Assembly: GCA_964019135.1 (NCBI GenBank)
Contig: OZ025249.1
Span: 13,975,088 to 14,039,087 of the forward strand
Reading direction: 5' to 3'
DNA: 64,000 nt
DNA from: Arenicola marina
Lineage: Eukaryota; Annelida; Polychaeta; Arenicolidae
Shown here one piece after another: positions 55,850 through 64,000 of the stretch. Below the pieces are notes generated by a model, which was not told where the DNA came from, ran no database searches, and saw nothing but the letters and a program-made list of their open reading frames with translations. The position numbers were made by a program, and so were the translations under genes. The number at the start of each line of letters is the position of its first letter. Position 1 is the stretch's first letter.

Positions 55850-56617
55850 CATGAACTGGGACACGGGGCGATAACGCGATCCCATTCAATGTCTGAAGTG
55901 GACATCATTCACGGCCAACGGTCTGCTTCTTCCAGTTCGAAGTCACGAAATGGATTATTGTAGTAAATGATAGGCATACGTGAGTCATACGTGAGTCATG
56001 CTGAAATAATACGTTTTTGTCTGCCTTGTTTAGCTCTCTCACCGGATCAGACACCTGTATTCTCTATCTATGTGTTAAGCCAGCTCAAAAGTGGCCGAAT
56101 CCCAGTGTACAAAATGGCTATGATTGTGTAGGACAACATTGCCATTTCTGTCTTCGTAAAGAGTAGGTGTTACTCCTGAGGACATGGCTCCTGTCTTCCT
56201 TAAACTGGAAGGGTCCTGTTGTCACGCTGAGTTGAGGATATTGAAGGAAAATGCTCCCTTTATTTCCCACATATTTGCGTGATTTCCTCCCTCCAATCAG
56301 CTGGCTTCAAGTGTGTCGTGCACTTTCCTCCATATATATTTTCCCGGGACTGTTAGTGTCTACTTTGGATGCTTTGTAACCATAAATCTCTCGATCACTG
56401 CACTTATGTCTGCATGGCATGGGCGGCAGATCCTCACCACTGTAACAAGTGAATTAGTGCGACCCCCCACCTTCTCCACCATCCTCGCTACCCGCCCCCC
56501 CCCCCCTCCCGCCGGGCCCCAAACTCCCACCTATTGATTGGTTGGGTGTGCTATATGTAATGCAGTAACCGACACGAAGACAACGAAATCGAGTCTTACA
56601 CACTGGTATTACCGACC
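55850..56617 (+). promoter_or_regulatory. Promoter block of first exon copy B
   Basis: Collinear with 22560-24347 but without the splice-site minisatellite. Ends with 'cgaaatcgagtcttacacactggtattaccgacc' before the ATG. This is the uninterrupted form of the block. Confidence 0.55.
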
Positions 56618-56687
56618 ATGGCTTTGATAGGACGTTCTTCTCTACTGGTCATTGCTATTGCACAGGCGTCCACACGAACTGTTAACG
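56618..56687 (+). CDS. First exon copy B: signal peptide
   Basis: ACCATGG start, 23 codons plus one base, donor G|GTGAGT. Reads MALIGRSSLLVIAIAQASTR then TVN; six residues differ at most from copy A1 and the hydrophobic core is kept. No downstream exon assigned; its partner exons may lie right of the window. Confidence 0.55.
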
Positions 56688-56728
56688 GTGAGTGTTATAA
56701 ACATATCTATGAGCCTTCCTTATATTGT

Positions 56729-56905
56729 AATGGACAGGACACTAGACCGCAGGTCCTGGGTTCGAATCCGGTCCGGGGCATCTAAGTCTGGGACAAGTTT
56801 CACCCACTCGTCCTGCAGCGTCCCGGGAGATCATTGGCACAGCTCAGCCCTTGTGTACACAACAGCGGCCTAAACATCAATTCCTTTCATTTCATGCCAT
56901 GCAAA
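56729..56905 (+). mobile_element. tRNA-derived SINE in first intron (copy B)
   Basis: Same insertion as in A1 and A2 ('caggtcctgggttcgaatccgg', 'acaacagcggcctaaacatcaattcc'), hence older than the duplication. Confidence 0.6.
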
Positions 56906-57059
56906 CATTTATCGTACCTTATATACATTGTATGGAAATTTCACGCGTCACGAGCGGGCCACGTCTTAACAGCATAAGGAGAGATAAGATGCCATTTATT
57001 TCTCGATATGTTTCGATATGTTTGATCAGACCTTGTCTATACCTTATCAATGTAGATTA

Positions 57060-58190
57060 AACCTATCGTAAGATGTTCCAGAGATGTTTAAACTGAAATT
57101 TCTGAAAAAGAAGACGTCATCACATTCACAAATCAACAGATTCGAATATGCGGTAGATTCGTACATATCAGCTTTACAGCAGTGTAAAGCTCAGTAGATT
57201 CATTATGTGAGCCAGTCTTGTGAACCTTGTTCGCCAATAAATTTCATTGTTGATTTTGCCCTGCCATCAGGTCAGTACGGGTTGGACTATTTTAGTACCC
57301 GGGGGGAGGGGTGTATGGATGCCGAGGGGTTAGTATTGCAACAAGTGAAAGTCCTGATGTCCCCATACATGTCTGGTAAGTGCTGGGTGAGTGGGTTGTG
57401 GGTCGCTTTCAAAGTTGAACGTGTACGAGCCAGCTTACGAGCGTAACTGGCTGGCATACATAAGTGGCAGGGTTACTTGTGTGACCCAGCCACTTAGGCG
57501 TTCGATATTAAACGCATTCAAAGTCGAACGCGCAAGCTACGCTACGCGCGTAGCCTAACCAGCCGCGTTAAATATTGAACGTGCGTAAGCTATACCCGAC
57601 TTATGCGCGTAAACGTTTTGCTAATCAACATATTCCTTATATCGCGACATTTTGGCAATTCGATATTTAATACACAAACAGACAGGGATAATTCGTAATT
57701 TTATCTCAATGCATCGAACGTCGTGGATTCGGCAAATGCCAAATTCGGCAGTGGATACATCTGTTTTCCAATTAAAGTGGAAATAAGCTTGAAGAAAAAT
57801 GGCGTGTGACACGTGTTTATCGGAAGCTACACCAGCATACACGGGTACTCGGCTGATGGGAGGGTTGGCCTGGCCTACTTAAGTACCTACCCTCTTCAAC
57901 TATTGCTCTATATAATATCTGTCTATATATTTAAATAAGACCATACTATGATATTCTTATTTTTGAATAGCACTAGCGCTAGAAACCCCACTCCCACACA
58001 GTGTTTTTTGTTTTCCTTTTGAAATTTATGATTGATGTATATGAGCTATTCATTTGTACGGCAGCCTATTAGGGCCATAGCACCACACTTTTTCGAAGTT
58101 GAAAGTCAAAGTCAACATTTTGTGACGGAAAGTCAAAATTTGCTTTCATGAAGTCGAAAGTTGGCGTTCATGAAGTCCCCGGGATACCCC
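57060..58190 (+). other. Diverged intron part of duplicated block B
   Basis: 57420-57480 matches the GTAAGTGGCTGG minisatellite as a single unit; 57840-57890 matches 25137-25190. No exon recognised, including the 79-codon frame at 57207-57446. Confidence 0.45.
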
Positions 58191-58204
58191 CTAGTTTTTG
58201 CGAA

Positions 58205-58330
58205 GAAGGACATCCGACCTTTATCCTGCGACAAACACAGACATGGCCACAGCGGGGCTCGAACCCCCCACAAATAAGCCGTTAGGCTCTCAGGTGGCCA
58301 CTCTAACCGACTGAGCTATCGGGGCGGACC
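58205..58330 (-). mobile_element. tRNA-derived SINE fragment
   Basis: Minus strand 'cgccccgatagctcagtcggtta' and 'gggttcgagccccgc'; paralog of 27470-27605. Confidence 0.65.
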
Positions 58331-58790
58331 TACCAAGGTCTATTCCTCGATAGCATTTTGCAACAGCTTACCATGGCAATTGTATGAAGCAATGTGTAAT
58401 TTTTCACAGTGGCTAAAAAAATCCTAACGGATTGACAAAAAAATATTCGCCCGTGGGGGAAATAGCCCCTACCCGTGCTGGAAGTGCCGGGTTGACGGGG
58501 CTTTACCGCGGAAATACCCTGCCCACAGCAATGTATTAAGTACCCCCCCCCCCCCACCCCCCTGGGACGGGCCAACTGATCAGTAAGCATGCAGCGTTAC
58601 TGTGTTGACAGTCTTAGTACATCCATTCTGTCAGCAGCTCTTCAACTGTTTTTGCCTCCAGGGTAAAACTTCCTGGTGCGAACTCACCGAAGCGCATGTT
58701 CAATGTTCAGTATTTACCATTTTGCTTTTCTCTATTAGTCATGGTTATCATACAGGAGACCAGTTGATGGTTAGTGTTATTAAGACGAAA
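58331..58790 (+). pseudogene. Duplicated block with degraded first exon (copy at 58741)
   Basis: Paralog of 27606-28270. The leader is shortened and the exon reads ATGGTTATCATACAGGAGACCAG then GATG|GTTAGT; a frame change after the core means it no longer reads as the exon at 20778. Confidence 0.55.
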
Positions 58791-59615
58791 TTTCGCCTGA
58801 TGATAAAGTCTCGATACACAAACTGACTGACAGTGCGGTGACGTTTCGGCGTATAACTTGGTCGATATTGCATGAAGACCATCGCGGGCGGTCTTAAAAT
58901 GGTCAACGTAAACCTTTCTACTTCGCTTCGCTAATCAGCGTTCAATAATGATGAATTATAGTGAATTGTTTGTGGTTTCGTCAAGCCATAATTGAAGTAC
59001 TAGTGTCTCTACCGCCTAGTTATTGACCCTAGAAAACGTTCGCATTTTGCTCACCGCTAAATATGGCCTACAACGAGCCCATACAATCCCATAACCGCGA
59101 GTTATGCTTCATTGTGTCTCGTCTGTCACTTAGTATGTAAGTTGTGGCGATATGATTGTAACATGACCTGGCTCTCTCTCGAAGCTGACTCTTCTTTTGT
59201 AATGTCAGCTGGTTACCATTGACGCCGAGCACATGTCCCTTGACTTTAAGCATTCTCTGTAACCATATGCACCGACATTAAACTACATTATGTTACTTAT
59301 TTTAGTTTGAGGGCATGAATAAATTATGAGTTACATATAAATACCTTCTGACACCATTGATTGGTCAGAATCTTCAACACGGTAATATTCCAATGTCATG
59401 GTTTATAACGTTCAACTAGATTAGATTAGTGTATTAGATTAAATTATAACTCCAACATGACGGCCCCTGCCTCTCCGCCGGCTCGCCGCTCCCAATGCAC
59501 ACGCCTGCGACATACATATCAAGTGAACTCATACTTTCCATTCAAGTGTTTTCCATTGTTTGTGGTTGGCACCCGTCCGTCTGCGAAAAACGATGGATTT
59601 GCAGCTTTGTTTGGT
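58791..59615. other. Unassigned stretch
   Basis: No exon or element recognised. 3' UTR of the LINE fragment may extend into 59450-59615. Confidence 0.3.
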
Positions 59616-60116
59616 TTAAGTTATACTATTCGTAACGCGGCATTTACGCTGATGACTGAGTAAGCCTATCTGTGATCGACAGAGCTTTCCACAGTCATCG
59701 CAACGTTGACCTGTCGATAGATCTTGGTTTGTGCTCGCTGGTGGACGCCTAGATTGGCGTTTCAAGCCCAGTTTCACAAACCATAGCGAGTCGTGGTGGG
59801 CCATTCCGTCACGCACGACACGTGCCCATCCCCTCTTCTGGGATGCCAAGTCCTCCCAAGAATCTGGATCGATGCCGAAAGCCTTTATGTCCCGCTTACA
59901 AAAATCCTTAAACCAAAGCTTTGGCCGTCCAGTTGGCCTTTTGCCGTCGACGAGTTCACCGTATAGCACATCCTTGGGAATGCGTTCATCTTGCATACGA
60001 TGAACGTTCCCAAGCCAACGTAGACGACTTTGCTTCACAAGAGCAAGAATGCTTGGTAGGTTGGCCCTGGCTAACACTTCAGCATTCGTGACCTTGTCTT
60101 GCCAATATATGCCTAA
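59616..60116 (-). mobile_element. LINE fragment: reverse transcriptase C-terminal region
   Basis: 5'-truncated non-LTR element. The open frame reads ILGIYWQDKVTNAEVLARAN, RLRWLGNVHRMQDERIPKDV, LYGELVDGKRPTGRPKLWFK, DFCKRDIKAFGIDPDSWEDL and a closing zinc-finger-like CDDCGKLC..GLLSHQRKC. This block is typical of the RT end of animal CR1/Jockey-like elements. The frame is open to its stop, so insertion is fairly recent. The upstream 38 codons of the same open frame belong to the adjoining sequence. Confidence 0.85.
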
Positions 60117-60139
60117 AATGTATAGCACGGCTATATTAA

Positions 60140-60501
60140 GGGCGTGTTTGATTTTACTGAAACCGACATGGAACCGAAGCCGTTTAAAAAAACCTGTTTC
60201 AACGTTTTGCCCACCTAAAGGCGAACGCATAGTTTCATTTGTTTACAGTTTCAGTATGTATTTAGTATTTATGCAATAGCGATGTGCTTATGAAGTTGTA
60301 CCAGCATACATATGCCGTCTGTTTAATTTTCTACCGCGCTTGGACTGTCCGTGAATAAATTATTGTCAAACTTTTGTCCAGAAGTCTCGATTCATTCCAT
60401 TTATGATCTACTACGGCTTCGAGCAAAACGGTTTCGGTTCTTCTCCTGTCGAACAGTCAATTCGGCAAACCGGTTTTGGTTTCATGCAAATCGAACACGC
60501 C
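60140..60501. mobile_element. MITE with 'GGCGTGTTTGATTT' inverted ends
   Basis: Left end 'ggcgtgtttgattttactgaaaccgacatgg'; right end reads, in complement, 'ggcgtgttcgatttgcatgaaaccaaaaccgg'. Length about 360 bp. No clear target-site duplication (TAAG versus AAAG). The superfamily is not determined; the terminal GGNGTGTTTGNTT resembles PIF/Harbinger-type MITEs. Confidence 0.6.
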
Positions 60502-60629
60502 AAAGATTTGCCCATGTATTGTTACAGTATGTTATATACAAATTGCATCAGAATTGCCAAAATTGAAAAACCAGCAATATATTTATATATATTATATTTA
60601 TAGATTGTGAACCAAGGTTGGCTTGGTTC

Positions 60630-60893
60630 ACAATCTTGTATATATTGAATCTCATTTAAGAAAGAGAGACAGCAGCAGTCGATTATTTTATAATCATCAA
60701 CACTAGTATCTGATATCTGGTTTGGAGCTGTGTACATCGAAGTGCCTCCGTCACAAGGTGAAGGGATTTATGATTAGAAATATTAAATCGTCTCCAGTTG
60801 GTGTGCTTCCGACTAAAGTGCTACCGTTGTTACTTGAATTTAACCTTTACAGTTGCCATTGTCTTAAGGCAGCCACAATGTGTGAATTACCCC
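60630..60893 (+). other. Copy of the receptor 3' flank
   Basis: Similar to 6775-7025 in the same orientation. It may be the 3' UTR remnant of another family member whose coding exons are gone. Confidence 0.5.
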
Positions 60894-62095
60894 AGCGGGC
60901 ACACGACGTCGGTATGACGTCGCTATGACGTCGGCCTTGAGTCACAACGTCGACAACTGAAATCCCACGTCAACGCGACGTCGCAACCACGACGTCAACA
61001 TGGACACGGGAAATCGACGTCAGTGCGGCGTCGGAATTTGGTCATGACAGAAAGCTGACTTAGACACGACGTCGAATTTACGACGTCAACACCACAGCGG
61101 TAACCGACGTCATGACGACGTCGGACCTTGGTCACGACATAGCACGACTGACATACGACGTCAAAACACAGTCGAAACTACGACGTCAACACGACAGCGG
61201 TAATCGACGTCATGATGACGTCGGACTTTGGTCACGACATCTCACGACTGAAATACGACGTCAAAACAAAGTCGAGACTACGACGTCAAAACGACAGCGG
61301 TAACCGACGTCATGACGACGTCGGACCTTGGTCACGACATAGCACGACTGAAATACGACGTCAAAACACAGTCGAAACTACGACGTCAACACAACAGCGG
61401 TAACCGACGTCATGACGACGTCGGACTTTGGTCACGACATCTCACGACTGAAATACGACGTCAAAACAAAGTCGAGACTACGACGTCAAAACGACAGCGG
61501 TAACCGACGTCATGACGACGTCGGACCTTGGTCACGACATAGCACGACTGAAATACGACGTCAAAACACAGTCGAAACTACGACGTCAACACAACAGCGG
61601 TAACCGACGTCATGACGACGTCGGACTTTGGTCACGACATAGCACGACTGAAATACGACGTCAAAACAAAGTCGAGACTACGACGTCAACACGACAGCGG
61701 TAACCGACGTCATGACGACGTCGGACTTTGGTCACGACATATCACGACAGAAAGACGACGTCAAAACAAATTCGAGACTACGACGTCAAAACGACAGCGG
61801 TAACCGACGTCATCACGACGTCGGACTTTGGTCACGACATATCACGACAGAAAGACGACGTCAAAACAAAGTCGAGACTACGACGTCAAAACGACAGTGG
61901 TAACCGACGTCATGACGACGTCGGACTTTGGTCACGACATATCACGACAGAAATACGACGTCAAAACAAAGTCGAGACTACGACGTCAAAACGACAGCGG
62001 TAACCAACGTCATGACGACGTCGGACTTTGGTCACGACAAAGCACGACTGAAATACGACGTCAGAACAATGTCGAAACTACGACGTCAAAACGCC
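60894..62095 (+). repeat. 100-bp satellite rich in GACGTC, in 200-bp higher-order units
   Basis: Ten exact-length 100-bp units from 61112 with a diverged start from 60894 ('ccccagcgggcacacgacgtc'). Types alternate ('acaaagtcgagacta' and 'acacagtcgaaacta'), so the true unit is 200 bp: 61212-61411 equals 61412-61611 nearly base for base. Each 100 bp holds about five ACGTC words. Open 63-121 codon frames in one phase are repeat translation. Confidence 0.95.
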
Positions 62096-62109
62096 ATTTA
62101 TGCACCACC

Positions 62110-62420
62110 AAACTCGGTCGCGGGCTTCTGAAAATGTGCTTTAATAGGCGGGGTTTGCCGGGGAAAATAATGAAGCGAGCGGGTCCAAGGTAAATTTCCC
62201 TTCCGAGTGCATATTTTCGCGTTCTAACGTTCGAGCCGATTTTCAAGGTGAAATGCCCCTTACGAGCGTATTTTGGCGGTGAAGTAGGGCTGGCTTTACC
62301 CCGCCCTAAAACACCAACTACATAGACAAAGTGAGTAGTGCGCCACCAGGTGGCAGCTGCCACCTAGCGGAGAAGTGCAGCGGAGATCGCAAGGCGCATG
62401 CGCGAAGTTTGAAAAATGTT
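62110..62420. other. GC-rich unassigned segment
   Basis: Contains a 'ccaccaggtggcagctgccacctagcgg' near-palindrome at about 62343-62370. May be a MITE end; no gene supported. Confidence 0.35.
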
Positions 62421-62678
62421 GCGGAAAGGCGAGAGGAGTCCTACGGCATATGAATACGATTAGCTTATATTCACGAATATTTGCTTATGTATATAAATAA
62501 AAGGTAAGAATTTATAAATACTATACTGTATGAAACCTGAAGACACCAAGGTTCGAGCGTGACACCATAACATGAGGTGAACATAACCCTTTATAAATTG
62601 AAACTTGTTGCTAGTGTTGTTACACCACTCGCTCCGCCCCCCCCGGCCTGTCCCTCTGTCAGTTGATTCACGGGTGAG

Positions 62679-63408
62679 GGTAAATGCCCGATGTACTTCC
62701 GATCCTTCCGATCTTCTTCCGATCTACAGTTTACAGTGGGGCAATGTTAAAAAGAGTGCTTTATATGGATAGAGTGCATGTTGATTGCCATCAGACTCCG
62801 TTTTCAGGATGATATTGTGTATCCAAAATGAATTATTGAATATTAGAGCCTTTTTACAACCAGCCAGATGTTTTTGTGCCGATGCAGCCGCCATGACACT
62901 GCTCAAATCTTGCTGCGCGTGACCTCTTTGAATAAAAATGGTTATAATATTTATTAAATGCATACACCATATCATCTTGAAAATAGAGTATAATAGCTGG
63001 ACTCGTATTAGCATTCGCCAGGGCCAGGATATTTTGTAGGATGTAATTTACTGCAGCGCCGCAGTAAATTACATCCTACGAAATATCCTGGCCCCATTCG
63101 CCAATAGCCATTTGGCGAGAAAATTCAGGATTTGGCGATAAGAACTTCCTTGACACTCGCCAACATGGCGAATATAAAATTTCAACTACAAACACATAAC
63201 CAATTTATAACCAATATATTTGGCTAATTTTGGCTAATGTTTTTCCACGGAATTAGCCAAATTGGCTAATGAAAAAAATATCCTAGCGCGAGCCCAGAAT
63301 AGCAATTAACATACACTATCTATATAAACCACTCTTTTTAACATCACCCCACCGTAAAGTTTAGATTGGAAGGGGATCGACAGATCGGAAGTACATCGGT
63401 GATTTACC
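62679..63408. mobile_element. Inverted-repeat DNA element, about 730 bp
   Basis: Arms of about 112 bp (62679-62793 and 63297-63408) are inverted: 'ggtaaat..ccgatgtacttccgatc', 'gtggggcaatgttaaaaagagtgctttatat' and their complements on the right. Non-autonomous; no transposase. The 5' arm has an extra 'cttccgatct' duplication. Its interior carries a second, unrelated palindrome at 63021-63095. Confidence 0.85.
63021..63095. repeat. Near-perfect palindrome (34-bp arms)
   Basis: Arms 63021-63054 and 63061-63094 pair with one mismatch around a 6-nt centre 'agcgcc'. Sequence starts 'gggccaggatatttt'. It would extrude as a stable hairpin; the flanks on both sides hold 'attcgcca', a possible 8-bp target duplication for a foldback insertion. 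Confidence 0.92.
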
Positions 63409-63412
63409 TTCA

Positions 63413-64000
63413 GCCTTGATTTACGGCGCCTGTGCAGCCACTGGCACAGCGGGAACCATCTACACTAAAGTAACCCCAAACGCCACGGGGAGTAGGGGTC
63501 AACCTGCCCACCATCCCCCCCTTTTCCCCACCCTCTCTCTGGAGTTCGTGTGGTTCCTGTACGTGCCTCCCTATGCCATAGGCTATGGTACTGCCACTAC
63601 CGCACTAGCTTGAAGCCAGTTTCATGAAACCCTTTGTCTGTTCTTATGTGTATAAACCTTCGTACAAAGATTGTGACATGTATGTCCTGTGCATTCCTCT
63701 TGTTAACACCTTGTTAACATACTTTATTGGTTCCTTTGGCTTTGTACATGTGTCTGCTAGTGCCTCAACCCTATCTCAGGGTACAGCCCTGTTGCATGCC
63801 TCCCCCCAAATATTTAGTGGTGTTTCTGTTTCTCAGGGAAACTTTTAATGGCTTAGGGAAAAATCAGTGAATTGTTTTTATATTTTATGTGGAAACTGTA
63901 CCACGGTATAGGCTTGTTTTCAGGCTATACTGTCTACATTCTCTTTGGTATTTAATTTGCTTCCTGCATAATGTAATAATAAATGTGGTACAAAGTTTCA
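63413..64000 (+). other. Unassigned right edge with AATAAA
   Basis: Two frames (63416-63613, 63624-63848) lack recognisable domains. AATAAA at about 63980 suggests a 3' end of a transcript or element. I see no gene I can support. Confidence 0.3.

Noticed and set aside
57207-57446. 79-codon frame
   Set aside because: Lies in diverged intron of duplicated block B; no domain or splice support.
61112-62095. Ladder of 63-codon frames every 100 bp
   Set aside because: One satellite frame repeated; no independent coding signal.
62694-63390. Sequencing-adapter-like words (cttccgatct, agatcggaag)
   Set aside because: Both lie in the matching inverted arms of a 730-bp element with about 100 bp of further pairing, so they are native sequence, though worth a quick assembly check.
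63416-63848. Two frames at the right edge as a membrane protein
   Set aside because: Hydrophobic stretches but no family resemblance, no splice evidence and composition like a 3' UTR.

Overview
The window is nuclear DNA from an invertebrate animal, probably a marine bilaterian (lophotrochozoan or lancelet grade; I cannot fix the clade). The evidence is GT-AG introns, tRNA-derived SINEs, a tRNA-Gly(CCC) cluster, a LINE, a Ty3/Gypsy fossil, foldback and MITE-like elements, and very many minisatellites.

The backbone is a small family of type I receptors. On the minus strand, 52064 down to 32846, lies a complete receptor-type protein tyrosine phosphatase (RPTP) of 25 exons. I rebuilt it by hand; the frame closes at 3354 nt, about 1117 residues. 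Its order is signal peptide, EGF-like module, fucolectin-type (FTP, F5/8C-like) lectin domain, short Cys-rich module, second EGF-like module, fibronectin III, transmembrane helix, wedge region, PTP D1 ([10 protein letters not shown], probably active) and PTP D2 (HCQDGAARCG with WPK in place of WPD, probably inactive).

On the plus strand at 2042-6028 is the 3' part of a paralog. It shares FTP, Cys-rich, EGF and FN3 exons with the RPTP, and even intron sequence, but homology stops in the intron after FN3. Beyond that it has a different stalk, membrane helix and a short tail with tyrosine motifs (YLTL, YVNP, TIYADI) and no phosphatase. The two genes look like a paired-receptor set: one ectodomain with two signalling outputs.

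Between and beyond them are loose first exons (signal peptide plus phase-1 donor) on the plus strand at 20778, 24348, 25858 and 56618, with relics near 28230 and 58741. They sit in segmental duplications: 22.5-28.3 kb matches 55.85-58.8 kb, and a nearly identical 1510-bp tandem copy starts at 24341 and 25851. Sequence 3' of the plus-strand receptor (6.78-7.02 kb) recurs at 60.63-60.89 kb.

Layout: 1-2.0 kb degenerate repeats and intron; 2.0-6.0 kb phosphatase-less receptor; 6.03-6.54 kb repeat made from its last exon; 7-11 kb mostly unassigned; 11.4-13.3 kb Ty3/Gypsy fossil; 13.3-16.3 kb foldback element with a GC-rich minisatellite; 18-22.5 kb G-rich repeats and one first exon; 22.5-28.3 kb duplicated promoter and first-exon blocks; 28.5-30.4 kb tRNA-Gly array; 32.8-52.1 kb RPTP with a private minisatellite in many introns; 53-58.8 kb SINEs and the second promoter block; 59.6-60.5 kb LINE fragment and MITE; 60.9-62.1 kb 100-bp satellite; 62.7-63.4 kb inverted-repeat transposon.

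The most unusual theme is repeated local amplification of exon-intron junctions. The 3' splice site of the Cys-rich exon is tandemly amplified at three loci, the exon end bearing the catalytic Cys is copied inside its own intron, and the tail exon with the YADI motif is amplified just after its stop codon.
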